Source of the DNA: Adiantum capillus-veneris
Lineage: Eukaryota > Streptophyta > Polypodiopsida > Polypodiales > Pteridaceae
NCBI GenBank assembly: GCA_014529385.2
Contig: CM043965.1
Span: 10,302,912-10,366,911, forward strand
Direction of reading: 5' to 3'
DNA: 64,000 nt
This document shows positions 33,195 to 63,009 of this stretch, one piece after another (the stretch's first letter is position 1; every line of letters starts with the position of its first letter). Under the pieces are notes generated by a model. The model worked only from the letters and a program-made list of their open reading frames with translations. It was not told the DNA's origin and made no database searches. The position numbers were made by a program, and so were the translations under genes.

Positions 33195-34577
33195 TTGATT
33201 TTGCACATGAAGGTGCTAACGATGATGCCCCCATGTTTGTCAATTATCTCGTTATTAGGTTGCAGCAAGCTATGGGCAACCCTGCTTTGTAAGTCGAAGT
33301 TACTCAACAACTTTGTGCTTATGGAATTTCCTTTCCTCTCCAAGAGGGGAGAGAGCTTAGGAGGCCTCTTGAAGAGACTATCTCCCATACGAAAGGAGGA
33401 ATCCAAAGAGCAAGAAAGCAATAAAACTTTAAGTTCCTATGAAGATGTGGCTCCACGAAGACGGCGGTCTAGACGATCGCCCACTCCTCCCAAGAGGAAA
33501 AGATCAACACACAGTCCTTCTCCTCGTCATTCCAAAAGGAAAGAGAGGAAACAAAGGAAGAAAAGGGCTAGAAAGAGGTCACCATCTTCTCCTTCTTCTT
33601 CACCTTCCTCCTCTTCTGACGAAAGTTATCGCTATTCTCCTAGAGAATACAAGAGGGGAAGACATCGTAAATCATACTTTGCATGGCGAAGGTCACAAAA
33701 GCTAAAGAAGTTCAAGGAGGGAGGAAAAAGTATCTCTTTTCTCACCTATGATGGCACCTTTGGTGCTACCGAAAAAGTGTTGGCCTTCATCTAGCAATTT
33801 GATGCAGCCTTTGGAGACGAGGGATTCACAGAGTCCTCCAAGCAACACCATGTAGCTATGCACTTCCAAAAATCAGCTCGTCAATGGTGCGCTAGCCTTC
33901 GTGGCAATGGCGAAGCCCCAAAGACAAGGAAAAACTTAACGAGTTTCCATCATGAAGCAATTCCTTGCAAGCGATGCAAAGGACAAAGTGCTTAGTGAAT
34001 GGCGCAATCTGAAGCTTCTCTCTCATGAGTCTATCCACAAGTCTGTAGACAAGTTTTGGGATTTACGTCTCAAGGTTACTGTCTTTCAAAAGATAGACTT
34101 TGCCCAGTAAAAGAAACAATTCTATGCGGGATTACGTGAAGAAATGGCCGAATACATCAACTCTCAACGGCCTGAGTATCTATCACCGAAGTAATCCATC
34201 ACACCATGGTTGCTTCACACATCAATTTCCATCAAGGGGCTAGATGAAAGGTCAAGCCCGTGGAAAACAAAGACAAAATTAATGCAAAGGGGAAAACCAA
34301 TGTTCAAAATTGTTCCCAAGGCACTTCCAACAACAACAACAACAATCGGTCCAAGGAGAAGGGGGTTTACAAAGGCAAAAAAAAACTCTCTCCTGAAGAG
34401 CTTGAAGCTTTTCGCAAGGACCATAAGTGTTTCAAGTGTGGGGAGCAAGGACATGGCTACCGTTCTTGCCCCAAGAAGATGCTCGCAATGAGACTCCTGG
34501 GGCTTCCACTATTGAAGCTCCAAAAGATGATGCTCATTGAAAAGGATCATCATTTTCCTATGCTTGGGGAAAGGTAA
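33195..34577 (+). pseudogene. gypsy Gag with RS-rich segment and zinc knuckle
   Basis: The frame to 33794 includes a strongly basic RS/SP-rich stretch (about 33448-33680; for example RRRRSRRSPTPPKRKRS) with long serine runs, then the Gag core start (SISFLTYDGTFGATEKVLAF). After breaks, the core continues and ends in a CCHC knuckle (CFKCGEQGHGYRSC, about 34429-34470) in the frame 34260-34577. The asparagine run (NNNNNN, about 34325-34345) is low complexity. The start codon is uncertain. RS-rich segments are usual in splicing factors and unusual in Gag. Confidence 0.82.
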
Positions 34578-34579
34578 GA

Positions 34580-35032
34580 GAGCATGATGCCTTCATCTTG
34601 TTTGACCTTGGCTCTACTTACAACTTCATATCAACAGAGTTGGCCACCAAGTTGGGCATTCAAGCTTTCGAGATGGGAGAGATGGTAATGGCTAACAGGG
34701 CTTTCAAGGGACAGCAAGCCTCCATTACTCCCTTGATTGAGAAGTTGAGGCTTCATGTCCAAAGCTATATCAACAAAGAAGACTTTTTCATCTCTCCTCT
34801 CCAACATCAGGATGCTATCCTAGGGATACCATTGTTTGATCGCATGGCTGCCAATATGAAGTTCCCTGAAAGGAGAATCTGCTTCACCTACAGGGGAAAG
34901 AACATGTATATAGATGCTAGTGAGCATGGTCGCACTATTCCACTTGTAAATCCTTCTGCTTTTGATAAGTCAATGAAGAGCTCAGTTTTTGCGTACATGA
35001 TTTTTGTCAAAAGATTCTGTAAAAGATCCTAA
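34580..35032 (+). pseudogene. gypsy aspartic protease
   Basis: The frame has FDLGSTYNFIST (about 34600-34635), where the catalytic D-S/T-G is D-L-G, and the second block DAILGIPLFDRMAANM. The substitution should remove activity. It continues to 35032 without an RT link; the next frame (35004-35213) carries a linker. Confidence 0.8.
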
Positions 35033-35213
35033 TGTTTCATCAAATGTAAATGGTAGGAATCAAGACGAGTTAGACTTATCTAATTTTCTAAAAGGATTTC
35101 AAGATGTGTTCATCGATGATATCTCTATGGACTTACCTCCAATACGAGGGGATTATGACCATCGAATTGAGCTCCTTCTAGGAAGCTCACCACCTAACAA
35201 GCCTCCTTATTGA

Positions 35214-36511
35214 GTCTCACAAGCTCAACAAGAGGAGATCATGAGGCAAGTACAGAAATTGGTAGACAAAGGGATGGTGAGGCCTAGTTCCTCTCCCTTT
35301 TGTTCTCGAGTCCTTTTAGTGCAAAAGAAAGATTGTACATATTGTATGTGTGTGGACTATCGAGCACTAAACCATATCACTATCAAAAACAGATTTCCTG
35401 TGCCTTGGGTAGAAGGTCTATTTGATAAGCTACAAGGCTCTACCTACTTCAGTAGGATTGACCTTAAAAGTGGCTATCATCAATTAAGGATAGTGGATGA
35501 AGATATCCTAAAGACCGTGTTTTGCACAACGTTTGGTCTTTATGAATATCTAGTCATGCCTTTTGGCTTGACTAATGCACCAACTACATTCGATCGTCTA
35601 ATGGAGAAGATTTGTAGACCTTATCGCAAATTCACTGGAGTGTTCTTAGATGATATCATCTTCTACTCCAAGTCTTTGGAGGAACATAAGCAACATCTCC
35701 AAGTCATTTTTCAAGCATTGAGGGAGAACAAGCTTTTTCTCAACCAAAAGAAAAGCAAATTTTTCCTTCAAGAGACTCAATACCTAGGTCATATTATCTC
35801 TCAAGATGGTATCCATATGGATCCGTCAAAGTTAGAGGTAATAAAAGCATGGCCTAATCCAAGGAATCTACATGAGCTAAGAAGCTTTATTGGTATGTGC
35901 GCATACTATAGACGCTTCATAGAAAAATTCTCTCAAATAGCAGGACCACTACATGACTTAACTAAGAAGAACGTTAAGTATGTATGGACTTCTAGGAGCA
36001 AAATGCTTTGGATAAGCTCAAGGAGAAGCTTACCTCCCAACCAGTCCTCATGTTTCCGGATCTCTCAAAGCCATTTGAGGTCCAATGTGATGCTTGTGGT
36101 GAGTGCCTTGGGGGAGTTTTGCTTCAAGAAGGGCATGCCATAGCATATGAGAGCCGAAGGTTCAATACGGATCAACGAGTCTTGGGTATATATGAGAAAG
36201 AGCTTTTAGTTGTTCTACATGCCCTAGACACACGGAAGCACTGCCTATTGGGGACTCCATTCATTCTATGCACTAACCACCAAATTCTCAAGTATTTCAT
36301 GATGCAAACCAAGCTTTCCGAGAAACAAATGAGGTGGAAAATTTTTCTTTCGCAATTTAATTTCCATATTGCTCACATTGCTGGTAAGCAGAATCAAGTG
36401 GCCGATGTAATTTCACGACGACCAAAAGTTAATGCGGTGTCTATAGCTACTCACAATGATCTATCCTCTATGATATATGAGTTGCTACTGACCCTAACTT
36501 TAGAGACATAA
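35214..36511 (+). pseudogene. gypsy reverse transcriptase and RNase H
   Basis: The RT frame 35241-36000 holds QKLVDKGMVRPSSSPF, CVDYRALNHITIKNRFPVP, FSRIDLKSGYHQLRI, MPFGLTNAPTTF and the catalytic VFLDDIIFYS (about 35640-35670; LDD where YxDD is usual). A one-base shift near 36000 moves to the RNase H frame (36008-36511) with CDACGECLGGVLLQEGHAIA and YEKELLVVLHALD. The frame breaks again at about 36480. Confidence 0.88.
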
Positions 36512-37857
36512 TGTCAGCCCTTGATTTGTGGAAGAAAGAAGAACCATTCACCTTGCAGGATGGTTATCTTCTCCACGGCAATAGGCTATGTGTTACCCAT
36601 TCCCTTCGTGAGAAAGTTATGTATGAATCACATGCTCCTCCCTATGCGGGGCATAGAGGTATTCAACCTACTCTTCTAGGAGTAGAGACATATTTCTATT
36701 GGCCTACCATGAAAGTGGACATACAAGAGTATGTATCAAAATGTGTAGTATGCCAAAAGACCAAATATGGTAGAGGGAAGAAGCTTGGATTACTCCAGCC
36801 ATTGCCTATCCCAAATTCACCATGGGAGAGTATATCCATGGATTTCATCTTTGGATCGCCCAAGTCTATCCATGGGAATACGGACATATGGATAATAGTC
36901 GACAGGTTTAGCAAGCAAGCACACTTTATTCTTGCCAAAAAGACTATTAAGCACACCAAATGGCAACTCTCTTCATATCTTAGATTTCCAAACACCATGG
37001 GTTACCAACATCCATCGTGTCTGATAGAGATCCTAGAATGACCAGTAATTTTTGGAAAGGTCTCTTTGAAAATCTAGGAACAAGATTAAATTTCTCTTTG
37101 GCCTATCACCCACAAACGGATGGCCAAAGTGAGATAGCCAATCTTAGCGATACTAGATCTACTCAAAACTTATGTTACAGAAGTAGATCAACGCTCACAA
37201 TGGGAAAAGTACTTACCTCTTGTAGAGTATGCCTACAATAATACTGTACATACTTCTACGAGAAAAGCACCTTTTGAGATCATTGAGGGAAGACCTAAAA
37301 GTCCCTTTCTACTCAAATATGGGAAGATCTTTTCCGCCGATGAGTATAGCCGTGACCTACAAGAATCTTTTCAAAATATTAAGGAGGCTATATCCATCTC
37401 TCAACAAAGGCAAAAAGCTGTTGCCAACAAGCACAGAATGGCCTTAACGTTCAAAGAAAATGATTGAGTCTTGCTTAAGTTTCCTAAGGCTTGATTAAGA
37501 CAAACCATAGGCAAAATTCCTACGGGCCATCAAAAGTCTTATGCTAAAAGATACTACGGTCCTTTCCAAATCTTGAAGCCCATCAATGAGACGGCTTACC
37601 AACTCAAGTTGCCCAACCATTGGCTCATATACAATGGTTTTTATGTGAGCCTACTCAAGACCTACAAAGGAGAGCCACCAGGTGAACCAATTATTGAAGA
37701 CCCTCCCGAAGTTGAACACCAAGAAGAGTTGCTACAACCCAAAGCTATCCTTCGGCATGAAGACAAGGTACTACGACATGGTAAGATTATCCGACGGTAT
37801 CTTATTAAGTTCACAAATTATCCTTTTGAAAATGCTAGATGGATGCAAGGAATATAG
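36511..37857 (+). pseudogene. gypsy integrase and chromodomain
   Basis: A complete H2C2 finger is present (HAPPYAGHRG … CVVCQK, about 36628-36760), then the core with SMDFIFGSPKSIHGN and [10 protein letters not shown]. The second D and the E lie in other frames after 36990 (SDRDPRM at 37017; DGQSEIAN near 37120). The C-terminal part (37573-37857) has TAYQLKLPNHWLIYN and ends in a chromodomain-like RRYLIKFTNYPFENARWMQ. At least four frame breaks. Confidence 0.87.
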
Positions 37858-38261
37858 CTTAAGGATAGTATGAACCTTGTTAATCTTACAATGCTACATT
37901 AGAGTAAGCAAATGTACAAATTTCTTTTAAATGACCCATGTTTTTGTCTTATAAGACTAGCTCTCTTTTTTATTGTGCACGATATTAAATAGGATGCATG
38001 CTTAGAATCATGTTTGTGATGACGACCTCTCTCAAACACCAAGTAGAATTTGTCACTCTACTTTGGGAGAATGAAATGGATTAAAGAGCAGACATGCTTG
38101 TGGCAGCTATGTCTCCCAAGCACCAAATGGATTAGTCATCCATCTTGGAAAGATGTCGTAAAAAGGGATCCTCTACCCGCTAAGTACGATTGACTAATGA
38201 CTAAGGCTTTATCTCCTCTACCTCATAGTCGAGGACTACTATGATTTCAAGAGAGAGGTAA

Positions 38262-39805
38262 TGTCATAAAATCTAATATCTAACCAACCCAAATGATTTT
38301 CTCATATTATTTAATGTGGGAGAATAAACGGGAACAAGGGTTAAGATATAAACATGTGCTTATAGATCTATCTCAACCGGGGCCAATGGTAAAGGGGCCC
38401 AAATGAGAGATGGTCTATCAAAGAGCAAGGCTAACCCATGGAACATAAGACCTTAGGGTTAGCTTTATTCAAGACCTCCAATAGTTAGTGTAAAAGTCCT
38501 TTCACCTTAGGTAAGCTAGGGCTGAGCTTGAGGTGGGAACCCGGCCCAAACTTAAGGTACTTGCGGTGCTTTTCATGCTTGATGACTAAGGTGCTTGAGG
38601 TGCTTGATGATTGAGATTCTTGAGGTGCTTGTCATGTTTGAGATGCTAGGGTTACACTTGAGGTGAGAACCCATCCCAAGCTTGAAATGCTTAAGGGCCA
38701 AGTATCTGGTGGGAACTGGGCCTAAGCTTGAGGGGCTTGAGGTGTCAAAAGTCACCATACAAAGAAGGGGTGAGCCCTACATGAGGGGGAACACAAGGCA
38801 TGCTTGGTACAAAGAAAGCAAAAGGGACACTTGTCAAGTTCCTCCTCATGTTGCCCTCATGGTGTGCCTGAAGCCTATTGGTTGGCCACCCAAGGGGTCC
38901 AATGATAATTTAGGAGATTTAATTAATTATCTTTGCATTTATCAAGTCCTCTCTCTCAAAGGGGAAAGGGGGACACTTGTCCCAAGGCTACCCTTGTTGC
39001 TTGTAATGCCTCTTGCTTGTGATTGGCTAGGCCTGGAGGGGTCCAATGAGCGTCAAGCATGAGCTACAAAGGGGGGTCGACCAAAGCAAGCTAGGGGGCT
39101 GCTTATGGGGTATACTCTCCCACACACAGTCTCATTGTGCATTGTGCAAAGTGCAAGAGCTCCCTCTCCTTCTCCAAGCAAGTAGAGGTTGAGAGCCTAC
39201 ACCAACACTCTTGGCTATGGAGTGCAAATCCAACCAAGAGCCATGCTTCAATGCTTAAGCTTGCCATCATCTCTATCTTCATCACTATGCAATTATGTAT
39301 GCTAGCAAGAAGAGTGATAATAAGTGAGGAACTAATTCTTTCTCCTATGAAATGTTTCTTCTTCCTCTTCCCTACGCTCATTCCCTGCTAGCTCTCTCAA
39401 CCTTTGAAGGTGTTTGAGGTCTTGGGACTGAGGCTTGGGATAGTTTAAGCTTTCCACAAAGTTTATTTTATGCTTGTGATGCATGAAGCAGTCCATCTTC
39501 ATTGCATCACCTAGGTCACAAGAAACACAAAGATTGTATTGTAACAAGTCTCTCTTAATGGGAGAAATCATAATACAAATGCCTATTGGAGGGGAGACCG
39601 GCTCCACATAAATCCGGTCCTCAACTGTTGTCATGTTCTTTAAATTCTCTCTCTTGCAAAAGTATTTTTCATGCCAAGTTAACTAATTGCTATGTCTATG
39701 TTGTTATCTTCAATTATGTTCACCCACTATGCTCACAAAGTGATTTCTCAAAAGTACTATCATGAATTTCCGCTAATCTCAAGTTAAGAGGCCAATTCCA
39801 TTACA
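38262..39805 (+). repeat. gypsy 3' LTR (copy C), 1544 bp
   Basis: TGTCATAAAATC … TTCCATTACA, after the purine tract AAGAGAGAGGTAA (38249-38261). The minisatellite of GTGCTTGAG words spans about 38551-38745. Confidence 0.92.
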
Positions 39806-40712
39806 GTACCATAAATATATAAAGAAGTTTTTGGATTGATTTGCAATTAGACCTACTACTCACTGGCTTTAAGGAAAAGGAGCCCATTCTTTAACTTGAG
39901 GATGTCATCAAAAGTTTGCAATACGAAGAGAAGAAGATCCTCAAGAACAAGAGAAGATGACCAGGGTATTAACCTCAAGCACTACTACATCCAATTAAGA
40001 AGAAGAGGTATCCCCTCGTGGGGCGTATGTTGTCTCTTCCAAGGGGAGGAAGTGACATGAATGCACTACTTTACGAAGAGACCTTGCCATCATTGTGGTA
40101 AGGCAAACTGTCTACCATTCAAATGCTTCTACAAGGAAAAAGGGATAGAATCCAAGTGCAACGCAAAGCTTCATGTGATAGAAGAAGACCAAGTTCATTG
40201 TATATATGATTCAAGCAATGATTCTTGTTAATGCCTTTGAGTCATAGGGTCCCTTCTTGTTTGTGTTTGTTGCCATTCATTATTGTCAAGGTAGCAATGG
40301 TGTAGTTGATAGCTTGGTTGTCAATTTTGATATTCCTTGTTTCCACCTGCCTTAAGTATTTGAAGGGAGGCATGTTATTGTTGTGGCTTGTCACATATTG
40401 TTGTCGAATTAGCACCATTGTTTGGATGGGCTTGTTGTTTGAGCTAGTCTTTATGTTTGTTGGTGTTTGAGGGGAGAGGTTGTAAAGGATTGGTGAGAGT
40501 GGCCTCCACAACACCTCAAACCACCACAAAGAAAAGAAAATGAAGAGAATAGCTCTCTCAAGATAATATGGGTTGATCCTTGCTCACAAATTTTGACAGC
40601 CTCATTCATACTCAACCTCGACTAGCCTCGCCTAGCTTCCATCTACATTGCCATGCACCCATTTATGATCAATCGCACTTAAGAAGCAAAAAAACCACTA
40701 AATTTTACGGGG
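39806..40712 (+). pseudogene. mostly non-coding, one zinc-knuckle-like relic at 40085-40135
   Basis: At 40085 one frame reads CHHCGKANCLPFKCFYKEKG, a knuckle-like pattern with CX2C and a later C, lacking the usual GH. It may be a Gag relic. Nothing else is recognised in the stretch. Confidence 0.3.
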
Positions 40713-41313
40713 AAAAAACCAAGGAAAATCTCTACACTTTTGTTCATAAGCACCATACCTTCACACCATCTCAACAGCCCTTGCAGATGCAAGATGGGGT
40801 TCCATGGTCGCTCTGAACCATGCACATAAACCTATCAAAACCATACCAATCAAGAGCTATCTTAAAACCATGATGCCCAGCCAAAAAACCAAAAAAAAAA
40901 CCATGGTTAACATGGGGAAATGCTCTCTCATTCATAACAACAACAAAGGGCTTTCACTACCAAACCTGAGTAGCAAACACATGCGTACAAGAGAGCTCTG
41001 CTTCATGCAGGTTCCATCACCAAAAACCAAGGAAAATCTTTGCGCTTTTGTCTCAGTAGCCCTTGCATATGCGAGATAGGGCTCCATGGTCACTCCCAAC
41101 CATGCACATAAACCTATCAAAAACCATACCAATCAAGAGCTATATAAAAACTCATGATGCTCAGTCAAAAAACCCAAAAAAAACCATGGTTAACATGGGG
41201 AAACACTTTCTCATTCATAACAACAACAAAGGGCTTTCACTGCCAAACCTGAGTAGCAAACACACGCATACAAGAGAGCTCTGCTTCATGCAAGTTCCAT
41301 CACCAAAAATCAA
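40713..41313. repeat. direct tandem duplication, unit about 300 bp
   Basis: Unit 1 (40713-41021) and unit 2 (41022-about 41313) share AAAACCAAGGAAAATCT-type start, the CCATGCACATAAACCTATC segment, GGTTAACATGGGGAAA and GAGAGCTCTGCTTCATGCA in the same order, with moderate divergence. The frames across it are not recognised. Confidence 0.85.
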
Positions 41314-42157
41314 GAAGAGGGGTGAAAGTGCAGAGGTCACCACCCATATTCATGGCCTTCTTGATGAGAAACACACTCTCCAACACAACCCCCATGCACC
41401 ATCGCAAGTTGCAGCAACAAAGGCTTACTTCTTCACAGCTGAAGTCGTGACACTTTTATGTACAAAAACAACAAAACTATGTACCCCGCACAATTGGCGC
41501 GTATGCATAGAGACAGCTGACACGCACCACCTTTGTACACTTTGTACAAGCATGATTTATTTACATCTAAGGGACTCAAAGCACAAAACAACACCTTAGG
41601 GGTTACATCATTCCATGAAAACACGTCACAGCATGTTGTTTCTACATAGGAGACATGTTGTCTCAAGGGCAATTGTCATGATTTCATATTGTTGTCCTGA
41701 CTTGTTGTCAATCACAAATTGCTCTATGAGAGGTTCATTGCGAAGAGAAATTTTGGTTGGTTCTGTGTGTTTTCTCTTTAAATTGTCATGTATATGTCAT
41801 CCAAGAGGTGTGCACCCTTTGTTGTCACATGGAGTCTTTACCCTTTCAATCATGGATTCAAGCTTACAACCAGCCCCATGATTCGATCCATTGAGTCAAT
41901 GAAGTATCCCTCAATCATGGGACATGCTAGCTACCCTCTCTCTCCTCTAAATCTCCATCTTTGGGATCATTTTAAGATTGATTAGTATCGAGATTATGAG
42001 TTAATCAGGCTATGGTTATTATCCACTTCTTGGCCAACTCTCACTATTTTTTAAAGTATTTGATTAGGTGTGTTTAAGCATGTTATTAACACTGTGAATG
42101 CAACCTTCATCTATCCACCCTAAATCTCCAACACCCTCAACTGATATTTTTATGCAT
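41314..42157. other. no gene recognised
   Basis: Frames at 41063-41599 and 41615-41881 have no motif or start context I can support. Confidence 0.4.
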
Positions 42158-42423
42158 GGACCTCAATTGGTGTGTCGATGGGTGTAGGATTCATGTCAAA
42201 AAAAACTTGACACACCAAGAAAAATATGCGGGTTTTTTTTTCCCTTTCTTAGCATTCATATGAGAAGACCGCCTTGTTTCTCAAGGACCTTAATTGGTGT
42301 GTCAATGGGTGTAGGATTCATGTAGTTCTTCACGTATTGTCAAAAAAACCTTGTCGCACCAAGAGAAATATGTGTTTTTTCCCTTTTTTTAGCATTCTTA
42401 TGAGAAGACCGCCTATTTCTCAA
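42158..42423. repeat. tandem duplication, units of 127 and 139 bp
   Basis: 42158-42284 and 42285-42423 share GGACCT(C/T)AATTGGTGTGTC, GGGTGTAGGATTCATGT and TGAGAAGACCGCCT in order. Unit 2 carries a short insertion. Confidence 0.88.
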
Positions 42424-43469
42424 GCTCATCTGAGCTCCCTATACAAATGTTTTGGGTCCTTTTTATAGAAAATCACATTTTGTCTCCTTCACAGTAAGAG
42501 TGTGTCTATCTATCGATTCAAAAACCGCCCACATATGGATGCACAACACTATCAATTAGCGTGTTAAATGTCGCTGGTACATTGCTTGAATCAAATGACT
42601 AGAGCTTGTAATGCTCAACATTATCATTTTCTCAGTCATATTATGCATACAAAAAAACACAAAACTAAGCAATTAGCATAACAGAGGCTGACCCCCCTTG
42701 AGGGAAATTTTTGTTAAAAATTGAAACATGAATGGATGTACTTAGAAATTCAATTTATGACAGCTAAATTAGCATAAATCATGAAGGCTTTAAACTTCAC
42801 GAATTGAGTAATTAATAGCTCACATTTGCTAAAATTCACCTACAATCTTAGCCTCCTACATCCGATTACACAAATTCGGTACCGTGCAGGAAGTGAGAAA
42901 GGTGAGATTGGGAAGGTAGATACATATTCATGATTATACAACTTACACAAAGAAGCAAAGTGGATTAGCAAGTAATTACCATTAAGCATATATGACAGAG
43001 TACAGTAGTGCTCTGAAAGAATTTCAAGGAGAGCCTGTGAGCCTATGCTGCCCCAGAGGCTTTGCACACGCACATCAACTTTCTCCCTTGTAGATGGCAC
43101 CCCACACTCCCAAATTCTCTTCTACCATCACCCACCCTAGCCTCTAAGCTTTACCTTGATTCCCTCCATTGTCTATCAAAATCCATTTCTCTCAAAAGTA
43201 AACCCTTTCATTGACATCACAGCATGACACAAAAATTAGATGCTTTATGGCCCTTGATGTCATCACATCAATCCATAGATAAAACTAACAAATATGATTG
43301 CAATTGTAGGCACTCTGTGTTCAGAGCTATCCATTAGCTCAAACTCTACCAAAGGCGATGCTAAACAGACAACAATGCACGGCAGCTGTTATGTGAGTAT
43401 GCAGCTTGGGCTCTGGCATCTGTGGCTCAAACAGTATCAAAGCAGCATGATGATAGTGCTGACTCTATC

Positions 43470-43760
43470 ACCAGCCTCCCACCAAACTTCACCACCACTT
43501 CTTTCCATACTGCACTGCCAGCCTCCCCCTCCTGCCATCTATTCTTCCCCATGCCCACTTCACCGTTCTGACCCGTCTTATCCACTCACCTCAAACCCTC
43601 CCCCTCCAGTCTTTTTTCCACCTCACCTCACACCTCACTTCATATCTCTTTCTTGCCCCCTTCTATTCTTCCCCTCACCAATTCCTCCCCCATCCACACT
43701 TATTCTTTCTTCCTCACCTCACCTCTTGACCCCTACCTCGCACCCCCTCTCAGTTAACCT
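43470..43760. repeat. pyrimidine-rich (CT/CCT) low-complexity tract
   Basis: Almost 300 bp dominated by C and T on the plus strand. It keeps a Pro/Ser-rich frame open (43294-43770), which I do not regard as a gene. Confidence 0.8.
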
Positions 43761-43999
43761 CTCTTTCTAATCCTTTCCCGCCTCAAGAGACTCCTGCCCT
43801 ATCATCCTCTCTTCAATCCTATTTAAGGGGAAGAATAAGGCTAAATGGCCCCACTCCCCATAAGCAATCCGTATGCATGTGAGTGCACCTGGGCGTGAGC
43901 ATGTGCGTGTGTACCTTCAAATATTCCACATTCCAAAACTAATAAGGTACAATGCATAGAACAGGCCACTCTGGATAATACGACAAGGGACCATATCAT

Positions 44000-44002
<3 letters not shown>

Positions 44003-44037
<35 letters not shown>
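44003..44037. repeat. (AG)n microsatellite
   Basis: 35 bp of AG downstream of the WDR5 stop codon. Confidence 0.95.
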
Positions 44038-44039
<2 letters not shown>

Positions 44040-44488
44040 CGTAATTTGGCAAAACAAAAATTGACAGTCTTTTATGGCATACATATCAAAATGAGGTTCA
44101 ATGTAGCAAAGAAGACAGCACAGAAAAGGATCCTTGAGATGCCATTGAACAACTTACGCCCACTAATGAGTCAGTATCGTATGAGAGCATGATGCACAGT
44201 TGAAGAGGTATAAGAAGGGCTTTAGCGATTTCAGTAGTAGCGACGATTTCAATAACAGCAACGTCCCCACATCTGCCCTAACTGAAGAGCACAAATGCAG
44301 CAACACATAACAATGGATAACACCCATTTCTTGATTAACTCGATGGACAAGGTCCGAATCCTTGAGGTTCACCTACGGAGCATCCACCTAGTGGAAACCT
44401 CAAAAAGATTACAACCTTGATGCCAGCATTCATATTTCCATCTCCACCAAAATTTGTGCTTTGTAGGTACATGCCCACCCCAAAAATC

Positions 44489-61690
<17,202 letters not shown>

Positions 61691-63009
61691 CTCTCTCTCT
61701 GCGATGACGCAACGTGCAGCAAATGCCTTTTTCTTCCTCTCTCTCTCATGCGCAGCTGAGGCTGCTTCTCCTTATTCTCCTCTCTGTGTGTGAGAATTGC
61801 AAAAGAGGAGGGGAAGGAGGGGAAATTCATTGTAAGAAGGTAGTTTGCAGAACTGCAGCCTGCATGAAGCAATAGCGCATTTTTTTATTTTTGTGGGATA
61901 TCTCCTCCTCCAACAAATGAAGAATTGCAAAAGTATGTGCCTACGATTTTTACAAAAGAAATTAGTAGCCGAAGCACACGAGATGCGCGAAGCAGGGGAG
62001 TGAAGGGAAGGGGTTTTGTGGGCTCGTAGGTAGGTGGCGATCGACAAGGGAGGCATTGAGCGGCGTTGGAAGCAAGGCGAAGGCAGGCGCAATGGCACAA
62101 CAGTAGTGAGGCAGGGGTCAGAGAGAGAATTACAAAAAAGAGACTTCAAACACCATATTTCATTAATTTGAAAACACACAACCAAAAGTGTTGTGTAATA
62201 CAACTAAGACGAGTGCATTGAGCAACTTATTTAGCACAAAGCCACATGTCGACTAAAAATTGGTTGTTAGACTAGAAAATGTGAGAAAATGGCATCCCAA
62301 ATACGTACATCGCCATATGAATGCAAATATAAGCACCATGATGTGCTACTCAAGCAACAATAGCTTATCACGTGTTAGCTTGGGCCATAATCAAACGGAT
62401 CATTAATTCATCCCATGACACCAACCTCTCGATTAGTACATGCAGGTCTTTCTTTGCACCATACACTTGCTTGAGCTTTGATGGTTGCCTTCTAGCAATA
62501 AAGCCAACAATAGGCAATTACAAAATTCACAACTCTTAAAATGTAAAGCACTTACAAAATCATGCTCAAATGTCAACCAACCACCACTCTCGAGGTGACA
62601 CAAAGACACTGTGTCCACTCGCACCCTCGTGGTAGCTCTTTGTTAGCTTTATATGTTAGGGGAGTCACACGCCTCATCCTAGATGGTCCTCAAGTCTTCT
62701 ATGTTAATGCAATTAGGCTTGCCCAATCCTTGTTAGTATGCCTAACCAAACACGTGTGCTTCATGTGCTCTTGTATCCGGTTCGATGGTTATCTTTGTGG
62801 AGAAGCTATCAAAAAGGGAAGGCACGTAGAACTCATAGTGAAGGATAGTAATAATTTGCTCCTTCTTTGACTTATCTTGATTCTTCCAAGACTCCATAAT
62901 GTTGCACCAAAAGATCTTGTAGCATGGCTCATGCATGCGAGAAATCAAACATTCCCCATCCTTATACATGTATATGTCACATGTATTCTTATTTATACTG
63001 TAAGAATAC
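61691..63009. other. no gene recognised
   Basis: Upstream region of the WDR5 gene. CT-rich at 61691-61780. Frames at 61772-62203 (-) and 62562-62870 (+) carry no motif I can support. Confidence 0.45.

Larger units (their letters stand above)
33130..39805 (+). mobile_element. gypsy chromovirus, second copy: gag to 3' LTR
   Basis: Gag, protease, RT, RNase H, integrase, chromodomain and 3' LTR lie in order over 6.7 kb. The 5' LTR and primer site were not found, so the 5' end is missing. Stops and frameshifts are frequent. It shares family with 28331-31612 and with the LTR piece at 20615. Confidence 0.92.

Noticed and set aside
43294-43770. 158-codon Pro/Ser-rich frame
   Set aside because: Kept open by a pyrimidine-rich tract lacking A; no motif, no conserved start context.
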